From contig NZ_JAJLQZ010000018.1 of assembly GCF_020991375.1 (NCBI RefSeq), forward strand, positions 39,533-103,532: a stretch of 64,000 nucleotides of DNA. The letters run 5' to 3'. Below, piece after piece: positions 42,526-50,638 of this stretch (positions are counted from its first letter, which is position 1; every line of letters starts with the position of its first letter). This DNA comes from Glycomyces amatae (GTDB lineage Bacteria > Actinomycetota > Actinomycetes > Mycobacteriales > Micromonosporaceae). Made by a program: the position numbers and the translations under genes. Below the pieces are notes generated by a model. The model worked only from the letters and a program-made list of their open reading frames with translations, did no database searches and had not been told where the DNA came from.

Positions 42526-42969
42526 TCAGTTCAGGACATGGAGGCCTCCGGCTTCCACTGTGGCAGGCCAGGAGTACCGGCACACCTCCCACACACTGAC
42601 GCCGAACCAGCGAGCCGTTTCGGCGGCCGTCCAGTCCGCGTCGAACGCGTCCTGGATCAACGCCTTCCGGCCGCCCGCCCGCGACTTCGACCAGATTTTC
42701 CGGGCCCGGCCGCGTTCCCGCAGCGCCGCCTCCGACAACCCGGCCTCATCCGCAGTGACCGGCCCGACCACAGCGGTAGCAATCGCGAGCCCTTCACGCG
42801 ACGATCCGGACTCGGTCACCTCCCACCGCGGTTCGCACTCAAGCGCGAGGCCGGCATCAGCGCACGCGAACGCCAGCAGGTCACGCGCCCGCGTCTGCGC
42901 CCGCGACAGCGGCAGGTCCACAGCGACGGGGAACAGGAACCGACGCAGCTGCGGCAGGTCATCGTTCAC
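42526..42969 (-). CDS. phage-type protein with C-terminal HTH
   Basis: A 147-residue product from GTG 42969, overlapping the upstream stop (GTGA). The N-terminal half resembles phage Holliday-junction/antirepressor-sized proteins without a firm match. The C-terminal end DAFDADWTAAETARWFGVSVWEVCRYSW reads as a helix-turn-helix of the sigma-region-4 or Mor type. It is the last gene of the recombination sub-operon before a terminator. A regulator or small DNA-binding protein is the best guess. Confidence 0.55.
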   Translation of the reverse strand: MNDDLPQLRRFLFPVAVDLPLSRAQTRARDLLAFACADAGLALECEPRWEVTESGSSREGLAIATAVVGPVTADEAGLSEAALRERGRARKIWSKSRAGGRKALIQDAFDADWTAAETARWFGVSVWEVCRYSWPATVEAGGLHVLN

Positions 42970-43307
42970 GCGCCCACCGCCAACGCCGCTACCGTATCGA
43001 GGTTCGCGGGCATGCTCGACAGCGTGTCCATGGGGCGGCCGAGGGCGATGTCGACGAATCGGGGCGGGGGAGCGGCGTGGGCCTCGATGGGGACGCCGTC
43101 GGCGTCGTAGACGATGTGGGCGGTGGCGTCGAAGTCCGCCGGTCCGGGCGCGGCGGCCCGCGCACTGGCAGCGCGGTGCTCGTCGCGGTGGTCGCACGCC
43201 CAGCCGTAGGCACCGGACATGCTCGTGGTTTTGCAGTAGGCGTTGCAGGGGCACTCGGCGAACCAGTGCCCGATCTGGGGGTAGACCTTGATGCGTGCGG
43301 GGTTCAT
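42966..43307 (-). CDS. Cys/His-rich hypothetical protein
   Basis: A 113-residue product from ATG 43307. The first 45 residues contain FAECPCNAYCKTTSMSGAYGWACDHRDEH, a C-x-C-x3-C...C-x-H arrangement that could bind zinc. The rest is Ala/Asp-rich without motifs. Small zinc-ribbon proteins of this kind are frequent in actinophage early operons. Confidence 0.55.
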   Translation of the reverse strand: MNPARIKVYPQIGHWFAECPCNAYCKTTSMSGAYGWACDHRDEHRAASARAAAPGPADFDATAHIVYDADGVPIEAHAAPPPRFVDIALGRPMDTLSSMPANLDTVAALAVGA

Positions 43308-43351
43308 GGGTACTCCGGGAACAAGATGGGCAAGGTGAGCGGGTCCGCGGC

Positions 43352-43450
43352 TCATGCGGTGTGGGTCGCGTGCTGGCGGGCAGGGCAAGGCATGAATGCT
43401 TGCTTGATCGATGTGCGGATTCGGGTTGCATGTGCAAGTGTGTGGGACAT
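43352..43450 (-). CDS. possible 32-residue small protein
   Basis: An ATG at 43450 preceded by GGAG at seven bases opens a 32-codon frame ending at 43352, in the 270-bp gap between recT and the zinc-ribbon-like gene. The product is basic and helix-prone. The ribosome-binding site is the main support. Confidence 0.3.
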   Translation of the reverse strand: MSHTLAHATRIRTSIKQAFMPCPARQHATHTA

Positions 43451-43578
43451 GAGGGTGCTCCGATACGTCAAGGGACACAGGTAGCCCCGCAAAGCGGGAA
43501 GGGCGTGCACGGCGTGAGGGTGCCGGGCGTCAGACCAAGCGGCTGCGGGGGGCGGGCTGAGGGAGGCCCGCCCGGTCG

Positions 43579-44385
43579 CTACTCGGGGTCCGGTGGCGTG
43601 CCCGGGTCCGGTTCGCCGGGACCGGTCACGCCAGCACCAGGAGGCGCGAGCGCCAGACGCGGCACCGTCGGCGCCGACGCCTTCGCCCGGGACTTGCGTT
43701 TCGGCTTCTCCGCGAACGCGACATCCTCCATCTCCTCCGTGGAGTAGTGAATGCCACCGAGCGCATCCGCTGCCGTCAAACGACAGCACTCGCTCGTGCC
43801 CCGAGCAACCAGCATGTTCTGCGGCATGTTCTGCCAGTTCGACTTCCCCGTCAACCGCAGCTGCGCGGCACGCTCGATCGTCCACACCGACACATGCGGC
43901 GGCACGTCGAACTCGCCTTGGCGCCACCCGTGCACGACCACACGTTTCGGACTCGCCTCAACGACCTGGATGCGGTGGCCTGCGGCTTGCAGGAGCGCAC
44001 GCATCGACTCGGCCTTGAGCGTCGGCGTGCCCTGGATGGGGACAATCGCCCTGATCGACGCCATGGGCTGCATACCCAGTTCAAGGCCGGTCAGCATCGC
44101 CGCCGTCACCTCGTACGGCTTGTTCCGGTACGCGTCGGGAACGAAGGACGTGGCCGCGAGTTTGACGGCCATCCGGTAGATGTCGGAGGCGTCGGCGACC
44201 CATCGGGCCATCGGCGACAACGGCCCCGCGAACGACGCCGCCTCGGGGACTGCCTGCGCCTCGGGCCGGTCGAGGACGGCCACGACCGTCTCCGCACGGT
44301 CGGCAGTGCGCGCCTCGTCGACCGGGTGCTCACCGGTCGCAGACTCAAGCGCCGGATCGGCGGTGGTCATGACGTCATCACTCAC
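43579..44385 (-). CDS. recT: RecT-family single-strand annealing protein
   Basis: RecT proteins anneal complementary single strands during phage recombination. The 268-residue product starts at GTG 44385, overlapping the nuclease stop (GTGA). Its core from about residue 55 to 215 matches the actinophage RecT type: MAVKLAATSFVPDAYRNKPYEV, LTGLELGMQPMASIRAIVPI, GTPTLKAESMRALLQAAGHRI, then SNWQNMPQNMLVARGTSECCRLTAADALGGIHYSTEEMEDV. The tail is basic and disordered (KPKRKSRAKASAP). It pairs with the exonuclease at 44382-45173, which would supply the single-stranded tails. Confidence 0.9.
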   Translation of the reverse strand: MSDDVMTTADPALESATGEHPVDEARTADRAETVVAVLDRPEAQAVPEAASFAGPLSPMARWVADASDIYRMAVKLAATSFVPDAYRNKPYEVTAAMLTGLELGMQPMASIRAIVPIQGTPTLKAESMRALLQAAGHRIQVVEASPKRVVVHGWRQGEFDVPPHVSVWTIERAAQLRLTGKSNWQNMPQNMLVARGTSECCRLTAADALGGIHYSTEEMEDVAFAEKPKRKSRAKASAPTVPRLALAPPGAGVTGPGEPDPGTPPDPE

Positions 44386-45173
44386 GCGTCCACCTCCGCA
44401 GCGAACCCGGACAGGACCGGCACTCCGACCCAATCCGTTCTCGTGACGCCCTTGAGCGTGTGATACAGCCACACGAGCGCATGCATGACCTCGGTGACCT
44501 CAGGACCGGTCGTGATGTCGTACACGTGCCAGCCGCCGTGGTCTTGCAAATGCAGGACGCTCACGGCCGCGATGCCCAGGTCGGCAACGGCAGCTTCGCT
44601 GCCGCCAGCGTCAACGTAGACCTCGCAGTCGCGGTAGCCGTGCAACTGGAGCGCGGTCTCGACGTACAGTGAACGCCCGGTTTTGATGTCCAGGAGCGTG
44701 CGGACGCCGCCGATGTCGGCGATGAGGTCAACGGTGCCGGCGTACTGCCACGTCCGGTTCGCCAACGGCTGCTCGATTAGGACCGGCACTGGACTGGTTT
44801 CGTTGTGCCAGTCCAGGAATGCGCGCATGTACCCGGCGATGTCGGGTGCGCCGATGCCGCCGGTGCCCCCGCGTAGGAACCGCTCGGCGGCGCGGTGGAC
44901 GCGGGTGCCGCGCGCGGCGGCCGTCCGCTTGTACTGCTCGGGGACCGCTGCGAGTTCGTCCGCGGTGGCGAACAGGTCCCGCAGGTCCCCGGTGGTGTCG
45001 TAGGCGTCGAAGGCGGCATCCGCGACTTTTGCGGCGGCCCAGTCGACCAGGCCCGGTTTGGCGAAGGTCTTGTCGAGAATGGTGGTCACACCGGGGACGT
45101 GGCGTCCGTCCAGGTAGTAGGAATGCCAAGGTTTCCCGGTGCTGGAGATGCGGTCGTGACGGGTCAGGCTCAC
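44382..45173 (-). CDS. PD-(D/E)XK exonuclease partnering RecT
   Basis: A 263-residue nuclease of the lambda-exonuclease/RecB-like fold. The catalytic elements appear in order: RGTRVHRAAERFL (89-100), Glu134, YAGTVDL with Asp149, LLDIKTG with Asp162 and Lys164, and the Gln176 of ALQLHGYR. Such enzymes resect duplex ends to give single strands for RecT. GTG 45173 is preceded by GGGAGG. It is the first gene of the minus-strand recombination operon and lies beside the 412-bp control region that separates it from the HTH gene at 45586. Confidence 0.85.
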   Translation of the reverse strand: MSLTRHDRISSTGKPWHSYYLDGRHVPGVTTILDKTFAKPGLVDWAAAKVADAAFDAYDTTGDLRDLFATADELAAVPEQYKRTAAARGTRVHRAAERFLRGGTGGIGAPDIAGYMRAFLDWHNETSPVPVLIEQPLANRTWQYAGTVDLIADIGGVRTLLDIKTGRSLYVETALQLHGYRDCEVYVDAGGSEAAVADLGIAAVSVLHLQDHGGWHVYDITTGPEVTEVMHALVWLYHTLKGVTRTDWVGVPVLSGFAAEVDA

Positions 45174-45295
45174 GCGTGGCCTCCCCGTTGTGCAGCAGTG
45201 ACAGGTTGCTGTCGCGAATGTGACAGTCCAGTGACCCCTTGGGGTCGGCTAAAGTAAACGGTCACGGCATCCTCTCGTCGTCTCGAGGTGGTGCC

Positions 45296-45328
45296 GGGCG
45301 CGCAGCGGATGGCTGTCCAGGCGCGCCC
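45296..45328. promoter_or_regulatory. inverted repeat in divergent control region
   Basis: Perfect 8-bp arms GGGCGCGC (45296-45303) and GCGCGCCC (45321-45328) flank a 17-base spacer. It is the first of two adjacent inverted repeats between the recombination operon and the HTH regulator. Confidence 0.45.
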
Positions 45329-45339
45329 GATCATCAAGT

Positions 45340-45397
45340 GAACGTCTCCCTTGTGGTCCGGTCTTGCCGGACCTGGTGGGCCACAAGGGAGATGTTC
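45340..45397. promoter_or_regulatory. long inverted repeat with inner hairpin
   Basis: Seventeen-base arms (45340-45356 and 45381-45397) match with one G/A difference. The 24-base spacer contains its own hairpin, TCCGG (45357-45361) with CCGGA (45367-45371). The structure would fold as a stem with a branched head in RNA or single-stranded DNA. Candidates are a leader hairpin, a replication or transfer-related site, or a terminator blocking read-through between the divergent operons. Confidence 0.5.
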
Positions 45398-45401
45398 AAG
45401 G

Positions 45402-45415
45402 GTTACAAAGCTACC
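45402..45415. promoter_or_regulatory. operator-like site O2
   Basis: GTTACAAAGCTACC matches GTTACAAGGGTAAC at 45558-45571 in 11 of 14 positions and sits directly beside the long inverted repeat. Two copies around the regulator's promoter fit autoregulation by the HTH protein. Confidence 0.4.
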
Positions 45416-45557
45416 GCTTATCGGGCGAGTATGCATGACCCGGTTCGTCGTTAAGTATCGGCCGAAAGTATGAATCACTCCACTTCATCGACGCTGTCAC
45501 CCGACTGCGGGCACGGCGAACCGCCATCAAGGCGTAGCGTTTCTCGAAGCCGGAAGA

Positions 45558-45571
45558 GTTACAAGGGTAAC
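45558..45571. promoter_or_regulatory. operator-like site O1
   Basis: GTTAC-AAGG-GTAAC is a perfect interrupted palindrome ending 14 bp before the ATG of the HTH regulator at 45586, the usual place of a repressor operator. A related site lies at 45402-45415. Confidence 0.5.
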
Positions 45572-45585
45572 GAGGATACGAGATC

Positions 45586-46035
45586 ATGACGCAGGGGGCA
45601 ACCCAGTACGAGCCCGAATCGCCTACGGGCCCAGCGTTTCTGCGCCGATGCCCGGACATCAACGCCTGGATCGCCGCCGTCTGCGACCGCGAGCGCACCG
45701 CGCACGGCCGCACCCTGAGCGACCTCGCCGACCTGACCGGCATCCTGCGTCCGGTGATCTCCAAATGGCGCCAGGCTGGCGGCCCGCGGCCCCGGGACCG
45801 CAGCGTTGAAGCGTTCTGCTGCGGCTTGGGCCTCGACGCGGGGCCGGTCCTGATCCACTTCGGCTATGTCGAGACCCCGCTGCACCGCCGTTCCCGGAAG
45901 GTCCGCGCCGCCATCGCCGCGTTCGAGGACGTGCTCGCCGAACCCGGCCTGTCTCTTGCGGAACGACAGGAGTACGAGCGTCAAGCACTGTCGTTGCTGG
46001 ACTGGGCGTTCCGCCACCGACCACCACATGCTTGA
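45586..46035 (+). CDS. HTH regulator of the phage-like module
   Basis: A 149-residue product from ATG 45586. An XRE-type helix-turn-helix lies at about residues 40-90 (GRTLSDLADLTGILRPVISKWRQAGGPRPRD, then SVEAFCCGLGLD). The C-terminal part is helical (KVRAAIAAFEDVLAEPG), probably for dimerisation. Its position divergent from the exonuclease-RecT operon, with paired operator-like sites, is that of a phage repressor or master regulator of an integrative element. Confidence 0.75.
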   Translation: MTQGATQYEPESPTGPAFLRRCPDINAWIAAVCDRERTAHGRTLSDLADLTGILRPVISKWRQAGGPRPRDRSVEAFCCGLGLDAGPVLIHFGYVETPLHRRSRKVRAAIAAFEDVLAEPGLSLAERQEYERQALSLLDWAFRHRPPHA

Positions 46036-46086
46036 GAGTTCAATCACATGTGCAAACGTTCCCATATGGTATGACGTGTTCGATGA

Positions 46087-46521
46087 GTGACAATCACAGG
46101 ACACACTCCACCACCCCGCAGACTCTGGCTCATCACCCTCCCCAGCGCCGCCTCGATCATCTTCCTCGTGTGCGCCCTCGCCGCCCAGCAACAGAAATTC
46201 GTCGCCATCTTCTGCGGACTGTTCGCCTGCTCCATCGTCGCCGTCATCCTCGTCCTCGCACACCACGTGTTCCTCCACGACCTCACCAACCAATCCAAAA
46301 CCCTCCACACCCACCTCGACCGCACCACCGAAGCCCTCCACGCCGTCAACGCCACCATCGCCGACCTCGCCGGCCGATCCCACCTCGACGACCAGACCCG
46401 CCAGCGGCTCGACCACCTCGACGACGTCACCGGCCGCATGCGCCGCATCCTCGCCGCCCACCTCACCGACGAACCCGCACACGACGCCACCACCCCGAAC
46501 CACACCCACCACACCAACTGA
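46087..46521 (+). CDS. two-TM protein with coiled coil
   Basis: A 144-residue product from GTG 46087. Two hydrophobic helices (about 12-33 and 38-60) are followed by a coiled-coil segment (LTNQSKTLHTHLDRTTEALHAVNATIADLAGRS) and a His/Asp-rich tail. The layout recalls phage-encoded inner-membrane proteins such as spanin-like or superinfection-exclusion proteins, but nothing specific matches. It lies 51 bp after the HTH gene on the same strand. Confidence 0.55.
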   Translation: MTITGHTPPPRRLWLITLPSAASIIFLVCALAAQQQKFVAIFCGLFACSIVAVILVLAHHVFLHDLTNQSKTLHTHLDRTTEALHAVNATIADLAGRSHLDDQTRQRLDHLDDVTGRMRRILAAHLTDEPAHDATTPNHTHHTN

Positions 46522-46571
46522 GCCCGCACCCGAACGGTCCCGCCGGCACCGGGACACACCACCCCGCTCGC

Positions 46572-47174
46572 TCACCCGCCGCCCGACACCGGCACCCGCC
46601 GCGCCCACCCGCACGCCCCGCACACCAACGCCGCCGCCCGACCCGCACTCTCCGGCACCAACGCAATCGCCGGCACACGCAACTGCTGGTCATCAACCCA
46701 ACTCGTCATCATCGACTGCTCGCAATGCGGACACACCGCCCCCCAGATCCGCCGCACGGACCGCGCCGGATTCAACAGATGCTGAATCCGCTCCGCCCAC
46801 GCGTCCACCGACGCACCAAACCACCGCACCCCCTCCGGCCCCTTCCCTCCCAGACGCGCCGCAGCCGCACGCAGCAACGCCCGCAGCGCCGCGACACGGT
46901 CCAGCCCCGCACACACCGCACCCGCATCCACATCGCACCACGCCGCCAGATCACGCACACCCGCGTCAACCTGACGCCACAGCTCGAACGCGCCCAAGTC
47001 AATCGGCGGCGACGAATGCGCATACGACCGCAGCCCGTCCCCACGCTCTCCCGAATTCCCGATCGCCGCCGCCAGCTGATCAAGGAGCCCCACCACGACT
47101 GCAGGCCCGTCCGCCACCAACGGCGTCGGATCGCACAACCGCGCGAGCGCCGCATCGATCCGCGCTTGATCCAC
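46572..47174 (-). CDS. actinophage-type protein with C-terminal zinc ribbon
   Basis: A 200-residue product. GTG 47174 has AGGGGAGG immediately upstream; ATG 47195 is an alternative. The central LLDQLAAAIGNSGERGDGLRSYAHSSPPIDLGAFELWRQV segment is a pattern I associate with a phage-related actinobacterial family (DUF7341-like). The C-terminus has a zinc ribbon, CPHCEQ...CGACGW. Such proteins occur among early genes of actinophages, and their role is unknown. It is convergent with the two-TM gene. Confidence 0.6.
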   Translation of the reverse strand: MDQARIDAALARLCDPTPLVADGPAVVVGLLDQLAAAIGNSGERGDGLRSYAHSSPPIDLGAFELWRQVDAGVRDLAAWCDVDAGAVCAGLDRVAALRALLRAAAARLGGKGPEGVRWFGASVDAWAERIQHLLNPARSVRRIWGAVCPHCEQSMMTSWVDDQQLRVPAIALVPESAGRAAALVCGACGWARRVPVSGGG

Positions 47175-47358
47175 GTCGCCTCCCCTATGGAACATCAGTG
47201 CTCGGACCGTAACGCGCACCCGCGCGCACGACAAGGAACCTGCCCGCACCTGCCCACAGCAGCGACCACCGTGAACGCCAGGCGCACACCATGACCACCG
47301 CCGCCCAGACCCGGCGGTAGGCTGACGCCGCACCGCCACCCGACCGACAAGGACCCGC

Positions 47359-47790
47359 ATGCAGCGCACCTTCCCGGCCGACGACCTTCGCGTCCTCGAC
47401 GAAGCAACCAGGACCGACGTCACCCGCATCAGCACCGAACACGGACGCCACCCCGCCGCCGTCCTACGCGCCCTCATCCGGTCGGGCATCACCCAGCACG
47501 CCGTCACCCCCGCCGACACCGCGGCCGCCCTCCACCGGCTCACCGCCTACCTCGCCGCGCACGAATGGACCCCCAGCGTCACGGCCCACCACGAGTCCGC
47601 GGCCGCCGTCCACATGTGGCACCATCGGGTGAACGACGCCGCTGCCGCCGTACCGGCAACAGCCGACGCGGGCACCTTCGCCGACCTGTACCGTGCCTGC
47701 GTCGAGCAGGTTGCCGCCACTGAAGCACGTCCGATCAGCGAACTTGCCGCCGACCTCGCCCGTGATACGGTCCACGTACGCAACGCTTGA
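47359..47790 (+). CDS. helical hypothetical protein
   Basis: A 143-residue product from ATG 47359. The first 50 residues (MQRTFPADDLRVLDEATRTDVTRISTEHGRHPAAVLRALIRSGI) could form a ribbon-helix-helix-like or winged element, and the rest is alanine-rich helical. No family recognised. Good codon bias and divergence from the preceding minus-strand gene support it. Confidence 0.5.
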   Translation: MQRTFPADDLRVLDEATRTDVTRISTEHGRHPAAVLRALIRSGITQHAVTPADTAAALHRLTAYLAAHEWTPSVTAHHESAAAVHMWHHRVNDAAAAVPATADAGTFADLYRACVEQVAATEARPISELAADLARDTVHVRNA

Positions 47791-48008
47791 GCGCCGGTGA
47801 ACGATGCCGATCATCGCAGCCCGGCCCGACCGGGTGCCCACCTGTTACCGTTCGCGGGCATCATCACCGCGGCAGCGACCGGCCATCGGGGCCACCAGGG
47901 GCGCTAGGCAACCCGTCGCGTCAGTACCACCGGTGCGTGGGGAGGGCCCGACCGCGGACGGCGACGCGAACACCACCGCTGCGTCTCGGTCCTGGACTCG
48001 ACTACCGA

Positions 48009-48890
48009 TCAGCTGCCGGGCAGGAACCGAGGCCGGTCACCGTCACGGGCACCGGTCGCGTCCGCGGGCCCCAGGAGACGCCGCGAGGCCACATCGACGA
48101 CGTGGAACGCGACGTAATCGGCGCACTCGCCCACACCCGATGCCGCCCAGTCCGGCTCGTCGTCATCCTCGTCAAGGCCGCCAGTCTCGCCGTTGCACGC
48201 GATCAACGCGGTCCGCTCGTCCAAGAATCGTGCATCCCACACGAAGACGGTCTCGAGCCGGTCGCGCTCCAGGTCGAACCCGAAATCCGCCAGGTCGAGT
48301 CGCCACGCGACCGTGCCGGAGGGAAAATCGATGACGGTGACCGCGCCGTCGTCGAAGCTGACGGCCAGAACGTGTCGGCCGTCCGCCGAGAGATCGGTGA
48401 TGCTCAGATTGCCGAACATCGGCGCCGCAGCGGTCGGCCACGCCGACCAGTCAAGGTGGCCGCGATTGATCCGGCCGAGGAACGTGTAGGTCCCGTCCTG
48501 GCCGCAACCGACGTCCAGCAGCATGTGGACGCCATCGGGATGCGGGTAGTGGATCGCGCCGTGCCCGCCGGGAACCGGCAGTGCCGCCTCGCCGAGGACG
48601 GTGCCGGTGGCGGCATCGAGCGCGATCCACCGGTCGGTCTCGCTGCGGCCGACATACATGTCGGGGCGGTACAGCCACACCACCGCGCCATCACCGCTAT
48701 AGACGCAACTAGTCCGCGTGTTCCCCATGGTCTTGCCGCGCGGCCCGAAGTCGTACCGCCACCGTTCCTTCCCGGAGCGGTCGACGCCGACGAGGACGTC
48801 GGCGGTGGCGTATACGGCCTGATTGCCGTCCGGGCCGGTGGCGTGCGACTGGAGGTCGCCGTTGCGATCGGGCGGGGTTGGGGCGGTCAT
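48009..48890 (-). CDS. beta-propeller (PQQ/WD-like) protein
   Basis: A 293-residue cytoplasmic-looking protein from ATG 48890, preceded by GAGG. Repeats of strand-turn-strand with aromatic ends are visible (LVGVDRSGKERWRYDFG, WIALDAATGTVLGEA, LSITDLSADGRHVLAVSFDDGAVTVIDFPSGTVAWRLDLADF), matching PQQ-like or WD-like propellers. No signal peptide and no catalytic motif. The partner or ligand is unknown. Confidence 0.65.
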   Translation of the reverse strand: MTAPTPPDRNGDLQSHATGPDGNQAVYATADVLVGVDRSGKERWRYDFGPRGKTMGNTRTSCVYSGDGAVVWLYRPDMYVGRSETDRWIALDAATGTVLGEAALPVPGGHGAIHYPHPDGVHMLLDVGCGQDGTYTFLGRINRGHLDWSAWPTAAAPMFGNLSITDLSADGRHVLAVSFDDGAVTVIDFPSGTVAWRLDLADFGFDLERDRLETVFVWDARFLDERTALIACNGETGGLDEDDDEPDWAASGVGECADYVAFHVVDVASRRLLGPADATGARDGDRPRFLPGS

Positions 48891-48957
48891 GACACCTCTT
48901 CGCGTCGGGGGCCACATCGTAGCGAGGGTTCGGCGCGACTGCCGTGACGGGAATGGA

Positions 48958-48992
48958 CGCCTCGACCGGGCCATGCCGGCCCGGTCGAGGCG
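48958..48992. terminator. strong stem-loop terminator
   Basis: Perfect 15-bp arms (48958-48972 and 48978-48992) with a five-base loop, downstream of the small gene at 49204-49410 and upstream of the beta-propeller gene, both on the minus strand. The surrounding 48893-49203 contains no supported gene. Confidence 0.8.
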
Positions 48993-49203
48993 ACCGGTGC
49001 CGTCGCAGCCTTGGGCACGGTGTCCGTGGCGGCGGTCGGCCGTGAGCCGGTGTCGACGGCGCGGGCGGTCACCGCGGTCGGCGTGCCTGAGCTGACGCCG
49101 ACCGTGCTGCAGGTGCCGATGCGGTTCGCCTTGTCGGCGCCCGTGCGCACGCGACCCTCAGTCGGGCGCGATCACCCCCGGCGTTGGCGTGCTTGCTGAC
49201 CAA

Positions 49204-49410
49204 TCATGCGATCTCCTCGGCGTCAACGTCAAGGATCCACTGGTCGGCCGCAGGCCGTGACCGCTCCCGGTCGCGGGCGTCGATCGCATGTTGCACGGCC
49301 TCCTCCCGGGTGTGGCACTGCGCGGCTTCTCGTGGCAGTTCGACGAGGTCGCCGGTGGCGCTGACATACATGCGACGGTCGCCGCCGACCAGGACCGGTG
49401 CCCAGCTCAT
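49204..49410 (-). CDS. small hypothetical protein
   Basis: A 68-residue product from ATG 49410. It begins with short strands (APVLVGGDRRMYVSATGDLVELP) and continues as a helix (REEAVQHAIDARDRERSR), then an acidic end (WILDVDAEEIA). No family recognised. The strong terminator at 48958-48992 downstream supports a transcribed gene. Confidence 0.5.
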   Translation of the reverse strand: MSWAPVLVGGDRRMYVSATGDLVELPREAAQCHTREEAVQHAIDARDRERSRPAADQWILDVDAEEIA

Positions 49411-49621
49411 ACGGTGCTCCCTGCTCGTACTCGGGTACTTCCAGGCTCATTGTCACCCCGAGGCCGCCATCACGTCAGCGGGAACGCCCGGTTCGCCGCT
49501 GCTCGTGTGAGACCGCGGCGCAGGCGTGCTTGTCGGACGTGCTGAAGCGCGCATGCTGCGGGCGTGGCATCTGCCAGCCCCAGGGCGCAGCAGCCACTCG
49601 CCCGAACCGTTCCCCCTCAAC

Positions 49622-50569
49622 TCACACCGCGAGCCGCTGGACCAGCGGTGACGTGCCGCCGGATCGGGTTACCCCGAGACGTTGCGCGAGCGTGCTCGTC
49701 CACGGCCGATACATCAGGAAGTCAGGCGCGACCCGATCGATCGCTGCGAGCGCGGCCACGGCCTGGTCATGGTCACCGGACGCCTCAGCGGCGATCGCCA
49801 CACTCTTGTGGAAGTGCGCCCACTGATGTCGGCTTCCCAACCGTTCGGGGTTGACGCGTGCGGCACGCTCAAGGACACGATCGTAAGTGCCGGCGTTCAT
49901 GGCCGCGGACATGGCGAACACGCTGACATCGTTCACCGTGAACGGGGCCGGGTCGGCCGCCTCCAGGCGTGCCTGTGCGGCGTGCAGCAGCGCATCGGCG
50001 TCATCAAGCGCACCGAACCCAGCTGCGGTGTACGCGGCCGAACAGATCGTTTCCGCCCATGCCGCCATCGCCAAGGGGGTCACGAGGCCGGCGGCGTGTT
50101 CGAGCTGGTCCGCAGCTGCCGTCATGAGTCCGGTTGCTGCGGGGTTGCCGCTGCGGCGCACGACCACGGCGGCGACTCGGTCAGCCTCGGCTTGCGCTAC
50201 CGGGTCTGCGGCTTCCTCCGCGAACGCCCTGGCTTGGCGGGCGTAACCGCCTGCGGCGGCTTCGTCCGACGTCCGGTAGGCGACGTGACCGGCGACCGTG
50301 AGCAGTCGTGCGGTGAGTCCGGCTGCGACTGGCCGATCCGCACCGCGGCTGGTGGCCATCGCTGCTTGCGCCATCTCCAGGAGTCCTGGCATGGCTGTGG
50401 TTAGGTCGTTGAGCCGGGACGCCTCCAAGCGTTGGCGAGCCCGGGCTACGGCGGCCGCGAACGTGTCGAGGTCGGTGGGTGTAGGTGCTGCATGCGCCCG
50501 TGTAGCGGTGGGCCATATCAAGGCGGTGGCCGTGGCTGCACCGGCGCCGAATAGTAGTCGTCGCTTCAT
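49622..50569 (-). CDS. TPR-like protein resembling an XRE-TPR regulator without its HTH
   Basis: A 315-residue product from ATG 50569. The N-terminus MKRRLLFGAGAATATALIW reads as a twin-arginine-like signal, but the same R-R-x-x-L-x-G/S-A segment occurs inside XRE-TPR regulators just after the HTH (compare RRRSVLRSLALMGVF in the protein at 13719-14915). The rest is alpha-helical repeats (AAAGGYARQARAFAEEAADPVAQAEADRVAAVVV, DADALLHAAQARLEAAD) as in their sensor half. It may be a regulator that lost its DNA-binding domain or a secreted TPR protein. No HTH frame is found upstream. Confidence 0.65.
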   Translation of the reverse strand: MKRRLLFGAGAATATALIWPTATRAHAAPTPTDLDTFAAAVARARQRLEASRLNDLTTAMPGLLEMAQAAMATSRGADRPVAAGLTARLLTVAGHVAYRTSDEAAAGGYARQARAFAEEAADPVAQAEADRVAAVVVRRSGNPAATGLMTAAADQLEHAAGLVTPLAMAAWAETICSAAYTAAGFGALDDADALLHAAQARLEAADPAPFTVNDVSVFAMSAAMNAGTYDRVLERAARVNPERLGSRHQWAHFHKSVAIAAEASGDHDQAVAALAAIDRVAPDFLMYRPWTSTLAQRLGVTRSGGTSPLVQRLAV

Positions 50570-50638
50570 GCCTGCACGGTAGAGCGCTGGGGTGATGCCG
50601 TCCACCGCAACCGCTGTATCACCGGCAGGGGGCGGGTG

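Noticed and set aside
46032..47294. A 420-codon Arg/Pro/His-rich frame on the plus strand
   Set aside because: Low-complexity shadow of the two-TM gene and the minus-strand zinc-ribbon gene.
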